Below, in pieces: positions 33,954 through 44,358 of a stretch of DNA of 64,000 nt. How positions within the stretch are numbered: the stretch's first letter is position 1; every line of letters begins with the position of its first letter. A program made the position numbers and the translations under genes. The notes below the pieces were generated by a model. It made no database searches. It saw nothing but the letters and a program-made list of their open reading frames with translations, and was not told the DNA's origin. The DNA is taken from assembly GCA_903953895.1 (NCBI GenBank), contig CAJBLH010000022.1:1-64000 (forward strand). The letters are read 5' to 3'. Origin of the DNA: an uncultured Desulfobacteraceae bacterium. Lineage in GTDB: Bacteria > Desulfobacterota > Desulfobacteria > Desulfobacterales > Desulfatirhabdiaceae.

Positions 33954-36900
33954 TATTCCTGAAGGGATTTCACCGAAAGATCCTTCTGCCTCATGGCGGA
34001 AATGGCCTTTGCCATTGCAATGGCGCCGGCCAGAGTTGTGGTGTAGGGAATGTTGTATTTTATGGCTGCGCGCCGTAAGTGATATCCGTCGCGTTTGGTT
34101 TCATTGCCGAATCCGGTGTTGATGATAAGCTGGATTTCCCGGTTCATGATGGCATCCACCACATGGGGTCTGCCTGCAGACACCTTGTTGACTATTTTGC
34201 TGGGAATGCCGCTGCTTTCAAAATACTTCCCGGTGCCGTGGGTGGTCATAAGCGTAAAACCGAGTTCATAAAGCTGTCCGGCCACAGCCAGCGCGCCGGG
34301 TTTATCCCGGTCTTTGACGCTGATAAAGATCATACCGTTCAGGGGTAGATTCTGGCCGGCGCCAAGCTGAGCTTTGGCATAAGCTGATCCCAGATCTTCA
34401 TCGATACCCATGACTTCACCGGTGGATTTCATCTCGGGGCCCAGCAGCGTATCCACATCCGGAAACCGGTTAAACGGCATGACCGCTTCCTTGACCGATA
34501 TGTGGGACGGGATTCGTTCTGCCGTCACCCCCAGCTCTTTCAATGTTTTGCCAAGCATGATTTTAGTGGCCAGTTTGGCCAGAGGAACGCCTGTGGCTTT
34601 GCTGACAAAGGGAATGGTTCTCGATGCCCTCGGATTGACTTCCAGAACAAAAAGGCTGTCGTTTTTGACCGCATACTGCACATTCATCAGGCCGATCACA
34701 TTCAGTTCCGCAGCCATGGCTTTCGTCGCCCGGGTGATTTCGGCAATGATTTCCGGTTTCAGGCTGTAAGGCGGCAGCACACAGGCGGAATCGCCGGAAT
34801 GAATGCCGGCTTCCTCGATATGTTCCATGATGCCGCCGATGATCGTACTCTCTCCGTCGGAAATGGCATCTACATCCACTTCCACCGCATCTTCCAGAAA
34901 TTTATCGATCAAAACCGGATGATCCGGCGATGCGGCAATGGCCAGCAGGGTGAAGTTCTCGAGTTCCTTCGGGTCATACACGATCTTCATGGCCCTTCCG
35001 CCCAGAACATAAGAAGGCCGAACCACGACCGGATATCCGATGGCGTCCGCCACAGTCACGGCCTCGGCCACAGAGACGGCGGTACCGTTTTCCGGCTGAA
35101 TCAGCCCGAGCTTATGGAGCATGGCCTGAAAGAGTTTCCGGTCTTCTGCCCGATCGATGCTTTCCGGCTGGGTTCCCAGAATGGGCACGCCGGCCTTGTA
35201 AAGGGATGTGGACAGATTGAGCGGCGTCTGGCCCCCAAACTGAACAATCACGCCGAAGGGCTTTTCCGTTTCCACGATGTGCAGCACATCTTCAAGGGTC
35301 AGAGGCTCAAAATAGAGTTTATCGGAGGTATCATAATCCGTGCTGACAGTTTCAGGATTGCTGTTGACCATGATGCTTTCGACCCCCTCTTCCCGAAGGG
35401 CGAACGAGGCATGCACACAGCAGTAGTCGAATTCGATCCCCTGGCCGATCCGGTTGGGCCCTCCTCCCAGAATCATGACTTTTTTCCGGTCTGACACTCT
35501 GGCTTCATTTTCTGTTTCATAAGTGGAATAATAATAGGGTGTTGCGGCTTGAAATTCGGCGGCGCATGTGTCCACCAGTTTATAGACTGGAAGAATCCCC
35601 TCCTGCATGCGCCGCTGCCTGACAGACGCTTCATCGGACCCCAAAAGGGCGGCGATCTGAATGTCGGAAAACCCCATGGTCTTGGCATGCCTGAGAAGCA
35701 CGGCAGACATGTTTTTTCCGGATGCGGCAAGGGTATTCTCCATCTCTACGATCTGCTGGATCTGGTACAGAAACCACGGATCGATCCGGGTCAGCGCGTA
35801 AATGGCCTGGATATCCATGCCGGCCTTCAATGCGTGCCGGAGATAGAATATCCGCTGCGAGTTAGGGGTTGCCAGATATTGTTCTATCCGGCTTTTCGTC
35901 GGAAGCACGGCAGGGTCTTTTCCATCCGCCCCCAGACCATATCGCCCGATCTCGAGGGACCGGAGGCCTTTCTGTAGAGCTTCCTTGAACGTTCGACCGA
36001 TGGACATGGTCTCTCCCACGGATTTCATGGCCGTTGTCAGATAATCCGGGGTTTCCGGAAATTTCTCAAACGTCCATCTGGGGATTTTGATGACGCAGTA
36101 ATCGATGGTCGGCTCAAAGGATGCCATGGTTTCGCCAGTGATGTCATTCGGGATTTCATCCAGCGTATACCCAACGGCCAGTTTGGCCGCAATTTTGGCA
36201 ATGGGATATCCGGTGGCTTTGGATGCCAGGGCGGAACTGCGGGATACCCGTGGATTCATTTCGACCACGATCATTTCGCCGGTATCAGGATGAACGGCGA
36301 ATTGAACATTGGATCCACCCGTATCCACGCCGATCTCGCGAAGAATGGCGATGGCGGCATTTCGCATCTGCTGGTACTCTTTATCGGTCAGGGTCTGAGC
36401 CGGCGCCACGGTGATGCTGTCTCCGGTATGCACACCCATGGGGTCCATATTTTCAATGGAACAGATGATCACCACATTGTCGTTGTGATCCCGCATGACC
36501 TCAAGTTCGTATTCTTTCCAGCCGAGAACAGACTCTTCGAGCATCACCTGCGTGATCATGCTGGCATCGAGACCGGCCTTGGCGATGACATCCAGATCTT
36601 CCGCATTATAGGCCACCCCGCCGCCGGTTCCGCCCAGGGTAAAGCTGGGCCGGACAATGATCGGAAATCCGATGTCGGCGACAATGGCCCGGCACTGATC
36701 CATGTCCGTAGCGATACCGCTTCGGGGAATCCGCAGACCGATTCTCTCCATGGCCTGTCGAAACAAATCCCGATCTTCGGCTTTTCGGATGGATGGAATT
36801 GTGGCCCCGATCATTTCAACGCCGTATTTTTCCAGAATTCCCATTTCCGCAACCCCGATCGCCGTGTTCAAGCCGGTCTGGCCGCCCATCGTTGGCAGGA

Positions 36901-37156
36901 TGGCGCAGGGTCGCTCCCGTTCGACAATTTTGGCAACGGTTTCCGGAGTAATCGGCTCGATGTAGGTCCGGTCGGCCATATCGGGATCAGTCATGATGGT
37001 GGCCGGATTGCTGTTGATCAGGACCACTTCATATCCTTCTTCCTTCAAAGCCTTGCATGCCTGGGTTCCGGAATAATCGAATTCACAGCCCTGGCTGATG
37101 ATGATGGGGCCTGCGCCGATGATCAGGATTTTATGAATGTCTGTGCGTTTGGGCAT
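33950..37156 (-). CDS. carB: Carbamoyl-phosphate synthase large subunit (1068 aa)
   Basis: Makes carbamoyl phosphate for arginine and pyrimidine synthesis. The duplicated ATP-grasp halves are visible: [22 protein letters not shown] and [33 protein letters not shown] and [33 protein letters not shown] and [20 protein letters not shown]. The MGS-like regulatory domain is at the end. I chose the ATG at 37156 ([10 protein letters not shown]) because homologues start here; the frame is open to a TTG at 37201. It follows carA by 72 bp. Confidence 0.97.
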   Translation of the reverse strand: MPKRTDIHKILIIGAGPIIISQGCEFDYSGTQACKALKEEGYEVVLINSNPATIMTDPDMADRTYIEPITPETVAKIVERERPCAILPTMGGQTGLNTAIGVAEMGILEKYGVEMIGATIPSIRKAEDRDLFRQAMERIGLRIPRSGIATDMDQCRAIVADIGFPIIVRPSFTLGGTGGGVAYNAEDLDVIAKAGLDASMITQVMLEESVLGWKEYELEVMRDHNDNVVIICSIENMDPMGVHTGDSITVAPAQTLTDKEYQQMRNAAIAILREIGVDTGGSNVQFAVHPDTGEMIVVEMNPRVSRSSALASKATGYPIAKIAAKLAVGYTLDEIPNDITGETMASFEPTIDYCVIKIPRWTFEKFPETPDYLTTAMKSVGETMSIGRTFKEALQKGLRSLEIGRYGLGADGKDPAVLPTKSRIEQYLATPNSQRIFYLRHALKAGMDIQAIYALTRIDPWFLYQIQQIVEMENTLAASGKNMSAVLLRHAKTMGFSDIQIAALLGSDEASVRQRRMQEGILPVYKLVDTCAAEFQAATPYYYSTYETENEARVSDRKKVMILGGGPNRIGQGIEFDYCCVHASFALREEGVESIMVNSNPETVSTDYDTSDKLYFEPLTLEDVLHIVETEKPFGVIVQFGGQTPLNLSTSLYKAGVPILGTQPESIDRAEDRKLFQAMLHKLGLIQPENGTAVSVAEAVTVADAIGYPVVVRPSYVLGGRAMKIVYDPKELENFTLLAIAASPDHPVLIDKFLEDAVEVDVDAISDGESTIIGGIMEHIEEAGIHSGDSACVLPPYSLKPEIIAEITRATKAMAAELNVIGLMNVQYAVKNDSLFVLEVNPRASRTIPFVSKATGVPLAKLATKIMLGKTLKELGVTAERIPSHISVKEAVMPFNRFPDVDTLLGPEMKSTGEVMGIDEDLGSAYAKAQLGAGQNLPLNGMIFISVKDRDKPGALAVAGQLYELGFTLMTTHGTGKYFESSGIPSKIVNKVSAGRPHVVDAIMNREIQLIINTGFGNETKRDGYHLRRAAIKYNIPYTTTLAGAIAMAKAISAMRQKDLSVKSLQEY

Positions 37157-37228
37157 ATCTCTAAATGATGAAGTATGATTGATGAGGTATGAAAGGAACA
37201 ATTAAACATTCATACTTCATCATTATTT

Positions 37229-38371
37229 CTATTGGTCGGCCATCAGTCGGTTGAATTCGGTAAAAAGATACTGGGCATCGTGGGGGCCTGGAGAGGCTTC
37301 CGGGTGATACTGCACGGCAAAGACCGGCAGAGTGCGATGCCGGAATCCTTCCAGCGTCTGATCATTGAGATTGATGTGGGTGATTTCGGCATCGTTTGGG
37401 TTCAGGGTGGTAAGGTCAACGGCAAAGCCATGATTCTGGGAAGTGATTTCAATCCGCCCGGTCTTCAGGTTTTTGACCGGCTGGTTTGCTCCGCGATGAC
37501 CGAATTTCAGTTTGTAGGTTTTTCCACCCATGGCGCGGGCCAGAAGCTGGATTCCCAGACAAATGCCGAAGATAGGCCGGAACCCAAGCAATTCCCGAAT
37601 CGTCTGAATTGCATAATCTAAAGGTTCCGGATCTCCGGGGCCGTTTGACAGAAAAATCCCGTCCGGCGCCATACTCCGAATCGTGTCGGCGGATGTTGCC
37701 GCCGGAACAACAATCACTTCGCATCCGGCCTGATCGAGACATCTCAGGATATTGGTTTTGATGCCGAAATCGAACGCCACCACGCTGCGCAGATTACCCC
37801 GGTGTTTCCAGACTGATGAAGTCAGCGCCGTCTCAATGTTTTCGATGGGAAGGATTCCGCTATGCATCCATCGGTAAGGCAGGCGGGAGGAAACCACGGA
37901 GGCTAGATCCTGGCCGATCATGCTGGGAAGCAAGCGGGCCTTTTCCACACAGGAAAGCGGATCGGAATCTTCGGTGGAAATAAATACCCGCATGGCGCCG
38001 GAATTTCTGAGATGGAGGGTCAGTGCTCGGGTATCCAACCCATCGATTCCCATAATATACTGGGCTTTCAGGTAATCGGACAATGAACTTTTGGAGCGGT
38101 AATTACTGGGAAAATATTGATACTCCCGGACCACAAACGCCGACACCTGTATCCGATCCGATTCGACATCCTCGGGATTGACGCCGTAATTGCCGATCAG
38201 CGGATAGGTCATGGTCACTACTTGACCCCGGTATGACGGATCGGTCAGGACTTCCTGGTATCCGGTCATGCTGGTATTGAACACGGCTTCGCCGCCTGCC
38301 TCACCGGATCCGGTAAAGCAGCGGCAGTCGAAGGTGCGTCCATCTTCCAATGCCAATATTGCTTTTTTCAT
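37229..38371 (-). CDS. carA: Carbamoyl-phosphate synthase small subunit (380 aa)
   Basis: Class I glutamine amidotransferase that feeds ammonia to CarB. The N-terminal domain ([17 protein letters not shown]) and the glutaminase nucleophile in [16 protein letters not shown] are present, as are the His/Glu in [10 protein letters not shown] chose the ATG at 38371 ([11 protein letters not shown]), which aligns with other CarA starts; an ATG at 38392 overlaps the upstream stop by four bases (ATGA) and would add seven residues. Both are possible. It directly follows the glutamate-synthase genes. Confidence 0.96.
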   Translation of the reverse strand: MKKAILALEDGRTFDCRCFTGSGEAGGEAVFNTSMTGYQEVLTDPSYRGQVVTMTYPLIGNYGVNPEDVESDRIQVSAFVVREYQYFPSNYRSKSSLSDYLKAQYIMGIDGLDTRALTLHLRNSGAMRVFISTEDSDPLSCVEKARLLPSMIGQDLASVVSSRLPYRWMHSGILPIENIETALTSSVWKHRGNLRSVVAFDFGIKTNILRCLDQAGCEVIVVPAATSADTIRSMAPDGIFLSNGPGDPEPLDYAIQTIRELLGFRPIFGICLGIQLLARAMGGKTYKLKFGHRGANQPVKNLKTGRIEITSQNHGFAVDLTTLNPNDAEITHINLNDQTLEGFRHRTLPVFAVQYHPEASPGPHDAQYLFTEFNRLMADQ

Positions 38372-38388
38372 ATCAATTTCTGCTTCTA

Positions 38389-40716
38389 TCATTCCATCGG
38401 CTGGTTTTCAACAAGATTCCACACACCGCAGGGACAGGCCCCGGCGCAGAACCCGCATCCGATGCACCGGTTTTCATCCACTTTGTATTCATAACCAGCC
38501 GGAATGATTTCCATCCGGCGGATGGCCGCCTGGGGGCAGACCGCCGTGCAGATGCCGCAATCCCGGCAGGCCCCGCAGGAAGAACATTGGGAGCCACAGG
38601 TATCCACATCCTTGAATTCAACAATCCGAGGGTCGAAATATTCCAGAGAAACTCGCCTGGTTTCGATTGCCGGGCGAAGGTCCATCTCGATCGGTTCACC
38701 TTCGATGAGCTTGAGAATGGCGAATGCCGCTTTCCGGCCCGATCCGATGGCATCGGTCAGCAGTCCGGGCTTGACGGCGTCTCCGATGGCAAAAACCGTG
38801 GGAACCGCTGTTTGATAGTGGGCGTTGACCTGAATGAAGCCTTTGTCCGTCATTATCTCTTCCGAGAGAAAACCCAGGTCTGGTGCATCTCCGATCGAGA
38901 TGACCACCCTATCCGCCGGAATGGTTTCGCCGGTGGTCAGAACAACGCCTTCGGAGGTGATCTCCCGGGTGAAGCAGGGCCAGCGAAAGACGGCTCCGGC
39001 GGCCTCTGCATCTTGCCTTTCCTTTCCAAAAGAGGCCGGTTCCTGTACATCGATGAGTGTAATGGCATCCGCCCCCAGCCGTTTGGCTTCGGTGGCCACA
39101 TCACAGCCCACGTTTCCGGCCCCGATGATGACCACCTGTTTTCCGGGGGAAAGGTTTCCAGCCTTGGATTGTATCAGAAAATCCATGGCAGTTATGGTCA
39201 TATCTTTGCCAGGAACAGGCAGGGTTCGGGGTTTTTGGGCGCCGACCGCGATCACCATATAATCGTAATCCGCCTGAAGCCTCTCAAAATCGGCTCTTTC
39301 CAGCCGCTGCTGCAGATGCACATGGGCAATGGCCTTTCGAATCCGTTCCAGCTCGGCTGTCACCACAGCTTCGGGAATCCGGCTTTCCGGGATGACGGAA
39401 GCAATTTTTCCCCCGAGAGATGCGGACGTATCGAACACCGTGACATCATGTCCTTTCAGTCGCAGTTGCCAGGCAACGGACAGTCCTGCAGGCCCTGCCC
39501 CGATGATCCCGATGGATTTGCCGCTGATTTCCGGAAGCTGCGGCAGGCCGGCGGAAATGCTGGCTTTTCCCAGTCGGGCGATATCCACGGACGCCATGCC
39601 ATGGGTCTGACGGGTGCATGCCTGCATGCAAGGATTCGGACACAGATATCCGCAAACGGTCGCCGGAAACGGGGTATAACTGAGGGCCAGATTCACAGCC
39701 TCATCCACACGGCCCTCGCGAACCAGGCGCCACCTGTCATGAACCGGAATGCCGGTCGGACACTCGGCCTCACAGGGAGACTTGTACTTGCGGTTTTCCC
39801 ACATCGGTACATAACGCCGCAGACCGCCGGTGGGTATCAACGGAATGGGGCTTCGGTCGAAGCTGACCAGATCCCCGATCAGACCCCCTTTTCCCAGCTC
39901 CTTGTCCCAGACATCGGCGCGAAATGACGCCAGAGATCGCTGTTGTCGTAATGTTTTTTCCTTGGGCGTTCGGGCCGTGATCCGTTGCCAGGCATCGGCA
40001 TTCGCCAGTTCGGAAAGCAGCTCGATTCTGCCAATTCTGCCGAGAAACAGTTCCAGATTCGATATCAGCCAGTCCCAGTCCGCCGGTTCGATGGGCGAGA
40101 TTCTGGCGTCCGCCTGGCTGAATCCGTGATGCGGCCCCCGAAAGAAAACCTTGCCGCCTACCATGCCGACCAGAGGTCGGTACCCCAGAATATTGTCGGG
40201 GTCCTGGGGATGGACGCCGCAGACAACAGCAATGCCGCCGGCCATGAATTCCCCGAAATAATCCCCGACCGATCCCAGCACCCACAACTCGGGCGGGGCA
40301 AATCGCGGATTCTGCTTGGTCATGGTCATACCGCGGGAACCGATATTGCCGCCGACAAAGACCTTGCCCTGGGCCATGGCATTGCACGCGCCGTTTCCCG
40401 CATGACCGTGGACCACGATCTGAGCACCGGCATTCAGCCAACCAACATCGTCGGAGGCCGGCCCGTCAATCTCGATCACAGTGTTCGGAAAACCCAGAGA
40501 ACCCAACCGCTGTCCGGAATGACCTTCCACTTTCACGTGGACCGGATCATTTCCGGCTCGCCAGAGTCTGCCGCCGATGCCATGCTGCCCGTACGCCTGG
40601 ATTGTCAGATGCCGGTATCCGCCGGCAATCGCTTCCTGAATCCGCTCTTCCAGGATTCTGGAATCCAGCCGGAGCCCGCCTGTTTTTCCTGAAATCGTTA
40701 TAATATTGTTTTCCAT
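38389..40716 (-). CDS. Fused glutamate synthase GXGXG domain and GltD-like oxidoreductase with ferredoxin tail (775 aa)
   Basis: The N-terminal ~230 residues are the GXGXG (alpha-subunit C-terminal) domain of glutamate synthase: [43 protein letters not shown] and [12 protein letters not shown] linker leads into a GltD-like small subunit: [36 protein letters not shown], the FAD motif [17 protein letters not shown], the NADPH motif [14 protein letters not shown], and [16 protein letters not shown]. The end carries two [4Fe-4S] motifs ([18 protein letters not shown] and [14 protein letters not shown]). The ATG at 40716 was chosen because GGAG precedes it; an ATG at 40764 is unsupported. The product passes electrons to the FMN subunit. 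Confidence 0.93.
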   Translation of the reverse strand: MENNIITISGKTGGLRLDSRILEERIQEAIAGGYRHLTIQAYGQHGIGGRLWRAGNDPVHVKVEGHSGQRLGSLGFPNTVIEIDGPASDDVGWLNAGAQIVVHGHAGNGACNAMAQGKVFVGGNIGSRGMTMTKQNPRFAPPELWVLGSVGDYFGEFMAGGIAVVCGVHPQDPDNILGYRPLVGMVGGKVFFRGPHHGFSQADARISPIEPADWDWLISNLELFLGRIGRIELLSELANADAWQRITARTPKEKTLRQQRSLASFRADVWDKELGKGGLIGDLVSFDRSPIPLIPTGGLRRYVPMWENRKYKSPCEAECPTGIPVHDRWRLVREGRVDEAVNLALSYTPFPATVCGYLCPNPCMQACTRQTHGMASVDIARLGKASISAGLPQLPEISGKSIGIIGAGPAGLSVAWQLRLKGHDVTVFDTSASLGGKIASVIPESRIPEAVVTAELERIRKAIAHVHLQQRLERADFERLQADYDYMVIAVGAQKPRTLPVPGKDMTITAMDFLIQSKAGNLSPGKQVVIIGAGNVGCDVATEAKRLGADAITLIDVQEPASFGKERQDAEAAGAVFRWPCFTREITSEGVVLTTGETIPADRVVISIGDAPDLGFLSEEIMTDKGFIQVNAHYQTAVPTVFAIGDAVKPGLLTDAIGSGRKAAFAILKLIEGEPIEMDLRPAIETRRVSLEYFDPRIVEFKDVDTCGSQCSSCGACRDCGICTAVCPQAAIRRMEIIPAGYEYKVDENRCIGCGFCAGACPCGVWNLVENQPME

Positions 40717-40825
40717 TGACACGTCACTCCAAAAACAGCTATGAATTGCAAAGGTAACTGACATGAAACAATCTTTGCGATCGTGGTAGATTTATAATGA
40801 ATTTTCTGAAAGTCTATAATTCATC

Positions 40826-42460
40826 CTAAACCACATAATTGATGCTCAGTCGTTCGCTGATATGGTAGTCGTTGATTCCCAAGGCATCGGACATGCCCAC
40901 CGGCAGCGACGTCGATCGGCCCAGAGGCGCAATGATTTTTTTGAGTTCCGTATCAAAGCTAAGAAACACATCCACCACGCGCTGGGCCACCTGTTCCGGG
41001 TCCAGCCGGCGATACAGCCGAGGATCCTGGGAGGTGATCCCCTTGGGGCACTGGCCGATGTTGCAGATATTGCAGCGATCACTTTCGGACCCCAGACATC
41101 CGGCGGCTGCCTGCATGATGTATTTTCCGATCTGAATCCCGCTGGCGCCCAGCATGATGAGGGCTGCCGCATTGGCGGCCAGATTGCCGCTTTTACCGAT
41201 ACCGCCTCCGGCGATGAGAGGTATTTCATTCTGCATGCCGGCCGTCACCAGGCCCAGATAGGCATCCCGGATATTACTCGCGATGGGATAGCCCATGTGA
41301 TTCATGGAAATGTTGTAGGCCGCCCCGGTGCCGCCGTCCTCTCCGTCGATGCCGAGACCGCCGGCAAAGGGGTTCCGGGTCAGGTTGTTTAGAACCGCCA
41401 AGGCTGTGGATGTTCCGGATATCTTGGGATAAACTGGCACCCTGAAACCCCAGGCCATGGCCATAGACTGAATCATCTTGGCCACGGACTCCTCGATAGA
41501 ATACTGGGTCTGATGTGTGGGCGGACTCGGCAGGCTGACCCCGATCGGAACCCCCCGGATCGCTGCAATGAGACGGTTGACCTTATACCACATCAACAGC
41601 CCGCCGTCTCCGGGTTTGGCGCCCTGGCCGTATTTAATTTCGATGGCGCAGGGGTCTTCCTTCATTTCCGGAAGGGCATGGATGATCTCATCCCAGCCGA
41701 AATACCCGCTGGCGATCTGAAGGATTACATATTTCAAAAAGCGGGACCGCAGGAGCCGCGGCGGGCATCCGCCTTCGCCGGTGCTGATCCGTACCGGCAT
41801 CCCCATCTCTTCGTTCAGGTAGGCCACACCCATTTGAATGCCTTCCCACATATTGGGAGACAAGGCGCCGAACGACATGCCGCCGATCATCAGGGGATAG
41901 ATTTCCCGAACCGGCGGAATCCACCCGTTCTGCCGAATGAATTTCAGGTTTTCTTCCGGCGGCAGGACCCGTCCGAGCAGGGTTCGAATTTCAAATTCAT
42001 GCCTTCCGGCATCGAGCGCCGGGTCTGTCAGCATGGAAATCCGGATGAATTTGATCTGATCCAGAACCGTTCCTGCCACATTCCGGCGGCCGCCCCGGCT
42101 GCGCGGCAGTCCGCCGCGGTCCCGGTGAAAAACGAGTTTATCGGCTTCGTCGCTGCTGCAGGGGGTGATGGCGCCGTTCGGACAGACCAGGTTGCACATG
42201 GCGCATCCCACGCAGATGTAGGCCGGATCTGTTTTCTGGCGGATACCATAATAAATCTGCATCGTGCTTTCAGGTGGTTTCGTGAAACCCGGAGACATAT
42301 CCAGGGCTCTTTTCCGGAATACCCCCAGTTCAATGGCCTGAACCGGACACACAGCCGTACACTGCCCGCAGAGAGTGCATTTGTCCTTGTTCCAGTCGAT
42401 CTGCCATGGAAGATCCTTGACGCTCAGCGTGGAAGGGGTAATGGGGATGTTTGACGGCAT
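40826..42460 (-). CDS. Glutamate synthase FMN-binding domain with N-terminal ferredoxin (544 aa)
   Basis: Two 4Fe-4S motifs (CTLCGQCTAVCPVQAIE and CVGCAMCNLVCPNGAI) precede the glutamate synthase central and FMN domains: MSFGALSPNMWEGI, the phosphate-binding GGLGIDGEDGGTGAAY and LIAGGGIGKSGNLAANAAALIMLGA, and the [3Fe-4S] cysteines CNICNIGQCPKGI. It catalyses the reductive transfer of ammonia to 2-oxoglutarate in an archaeal-type split glutamate synthase. It is encoded between the amidotransferase and GltD-like genes. The first 37 bp overlap the end of the amidotransferase gene. Confidence 0.93.
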   Translation of the reverse strand: MPSNIPITPSTLSVKDLPWQIDWNKDKCTLCGQCTAVCPVQAIELGVFRKRALDMSPGFTKPPESTMQIYYGIRQKTDPAYICVGCAMCNLVCPNGAITPCSSDEADKLVFHRDRGGLPRSRGGRRNVAGTVLDQIKFIRISMLTDPALDAGRHEFEIRTLLGRVLPPEENLKFIRQNGWIPPVREIYPLMIGGMSFGALSPNMWEGIQMGVAYLNEEMGMPVRISTGEGGCPPRLLRSRFLKYVILQIASGYFGWDEIIHALPEMKEDPCAIEIKYGQGAKPGDGGLLMWYKVNRLIAAIRGVPIGVSLPSPPTHQTQYSIEESVAKMIQSMAMAWGFRVPVYPKISGTSTALAVLNNLTRNPFAGGLGIDGEDGGTGAAYNISMNHMGYPIASNIRDAYLGLVTAGMQNEIPLIAGGGIGKSGNLAANAAALIMLGASGIQIGKYIMQAAAGCLGSESDRCNICNIGQCPKGITSQDPRLYRRLDPEQVAQRVVDVFLSFDTELKKIIAPLGRSTSLPVGMSDALGINDYHISERLSINYVV

Positions 42461-43554
42461 ACCGCAACCTCCTGTCGATTCGGACCGACAATGGCCGTGT
42501 CCAGATGCATGGGTTGAAAATCCAGGGTTTTATCGCGATCCGGAATGGCGGCATCCAGACCACATATCTCGGAGGAAAATGCATATCTTCCGGGCCTGCC
42601 GCCCACCACACCGGGACGGAGTTTTTTGCGATCCTGAACCATGAACAGGGTGTGATCCGGAAGGCATCCGATGACGCAGTTGGGCCCGTCGATGATCAGC
42701 CGCCGGCAGGACTGCTTGAGCTGCTGAAGCAGCTTTGCGTCCGGGTGCATTGCGATGTCCGCATCTTGAAGCGGCGTGATGATGTGTTTGTAGGCTTCGA
42801 TGCCCAGCCCCAGACGCTCCAGGGTATAGTGCAGAATATGGGTAAAGACTTCGGAATCCGACTGATACCCGGTGTAGCCGGGAAATCCCCGGGACTGAAG
42901 GTAGTCCCGGACCGGAATGAATGCCGTGTTCTCGCCGTTGGTCATGGTGGAGAAGCCCTGAAGGAAAAACGGATGGCAGGCATAGAGATTGATGGCGTAA
43001 TTGGTGTTCTGGCGTCCCTGGGCCATGATGACTCTGGCCTGGATGTCTTTACGATCCAGCTTGAGGTGCTGAGCGACCTTGAGCGGCTCGCCGATTTCCT
43101 TGATCATGATGACATCGGGCCAGAAGGAAAACACCATCATGTCGCCTTCAGCCCGGCCCATTTCCCGGAGCTGCAGGCGGATGTTGACCAGGCGGTTATG
43201 AAGCTCCAGTTGGTCTAAACCATCCCATTCCTCCGGGTATTCATAGGCCCGAATCAGATATATATCCCGCTTGGGTACACCAGCAGGCGGTGTTTTGGAT
43301 ACTTTTATCGGCAATTTGTATTTGGTCATGAAGCCCAGATTCATCATGAAGGCATCCAGGCGTTTCAGACCGTTTTCGGTAAAAATGCCGGAGAGGATTG
43401 GCGCGTCCTTCATGTCTTCAAACGGGCCGCCCAGATCGCGAAGGAAGAGTCCTACGCCGGAGCCGTCGTGGCCTTCACGCATGACATCAAGGGCTTCAAA
43501 GGCAACCATCGGCGAAAGGGGCTCTTCGCTGGTTATGGAAAACAAACGACACAT
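42424..43554 (-). CDS. Glutamate synthase class II glutamine amidotransferase subunit (376 aa)
   Basis: The mature protein begins at Cys2 (MCRLFSITSEEPLSP), the N-terminal nucleophile of class II amidotransferases. EALDVMREGHDGSGVGLF continues the Ntn-type fold, and NYAINLYACHPFFLQGFSTMTNGENTAF matches the glutamate synthase GlnN part. It hydrolyses glutamine and channels ammonia to the FMN subunit. It overlaps the next gene by 37 bp. This is the first gene of the nitrogen run that continues through carA, carB and purF. Confidence 0.9.
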   Translation of the reverse strand: MCRLFSITSEEPLSPMVAFEALDVMREGHDGSGVGLFLRDLGGPFEDMKDAPILSGIFTENGLKRLDAFMMNLGFMTKYKLPIKVSKTPPAGVPKRDIYLIRAYEYPEEWDGLDQLELHNRLVNIRLQLREMGRAEGDMMVFSFWPDVIMIKEIGEPLKVAQHLKLDRKDIQARVIMAQGRQNTNYAINLYACHPFFLQGFSTMTNGENTAFIPVRDYLQSRGFPGYTGYQSDSEVFTHILHYTLERLGLGIEAYKHIITPLQDADIAMHPDAKLLQQLKQSCRRLIIDGPNCVIGCLPDHTLFMVQDRKKLRPGVVGGRPGRYAFSSEICGLDAAIPDRDKTLDFQPMHLDTAIVGPNRQEVAVCRQTSPLPLPR

Positions 43555-43769
43555 GCTGTTTTTCTCCTGTAAAAAAGCGCATCACTGAAAAAACAATCGG
43601 CATTTATTTCGATACCATGAAAACGCTTGAGGATACTCTCAAAAAATATGTCAAGCAAGATCGAATTTATCAGGACAGGGCGGACAATCCTGAAGCATTT
43701 AGATAAAAAATCGTGTAATTTTGATTTGTTATCATAAAAATCGATCTTTTTTCGGTCAATCCGTCACGG

Positions 43770-44252
43770 TCAGATGGCAACCGTGACAAGAACAGGATGT
43801 AAAGACCGAATCATATCCCGGGGTGTCAGGCAGAGAAGAAGCCCCCTTTTGCCGGCATTGATGTAAATTTCCGGCAGATTTTCGATGGAGGCTTCCATGT
43901 AAACCGGAAGCAACTGCCGGGTACCAAAAGGGGAAATACCACCCACGGTATATCCGGTCATTTTTTCGGCTTTCTGCGGCGTACATGGTTGAACCGTTTT
44001 AACGCCCATTTGCCTGGCCAATGCCTTGGCGGAAACCTGTTTGTCTCCATGCATCAGAATGATGAACGGTTTCCGGCAATCTTCCTCCATCACCAGCGTC
44101 TTGATGACAGCGTACTCTGCAACACCCAGGGCCATCGAAGCCGTTGCCGTTCCCCCTTTTTCTTCATAGGCATACGGATGAAGCGAAAATGTAATAGATT
44201 CAGCCTTGAGCTTGCGGATTGCCGCAGTTACAGGAAGTTTTTGATGGGTCAT
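43770..44252 (-). CDS. ybaK: YbaK/EbsC-family Cys-tRNA(Pro) deacylase (160 aa)
   Basis: Hydrolyses mischarged Cys-tRNA(Pro) in trans. Family features: MTHQKLPVTAAIRKLKAESITF, TATASMALGVAEYAVIKTLV, HGDKQVSAKALARQMG and TGYTVGGISPFGTRQLLPVYM. I chose the ATG at 44252 by comparison with homologues; the frame is open to 44318. It is divergent from ntrY with ~100 bp between. The ribosome binding site is weak. The 215-bp region 43555-43769 holds no supported gene. Confidence 0.9.
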   Translation of the reverse strand: MTHQKLPVTAAIRKLKAESITFSLHPYAYEEKGGTATASMALGVAEYAVIKTLVMEEDCRKPFIILMHGDKQVSAKALARQMGVKTVQPCTPQKAEKMTGYTVGGISPFGTRQLLPVYMEASIENLPEIYINAGKRGLLLCLTPRDMIRSLHPVLVTVAI

Positions 44253-44358
44253 TTTTTTCGGTGAATCCGATCGCATATGTGCCAGACAACATGATCGTGC
44301 ATGAGTCTTTTTACTCAATCATTGCAAAATCAGTCGGGCAGCGGTAAAATTTGCCGTT

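Noticed and set aside
38350-39927. A 525-residue open frame opposite the GltD-like gene
   Set aside because: Antisense shadow; the minus-strand product has every glutamate synthase and ferredoxin motif.
43617-43706. A 29-residue plus-strand frame (MKTLEDTLKKYVKQDRIYQD...) in the 43555-43769 gap
   Set aside because: No ribosome binding site, very short, and no recognised family; listed here only for completeness.
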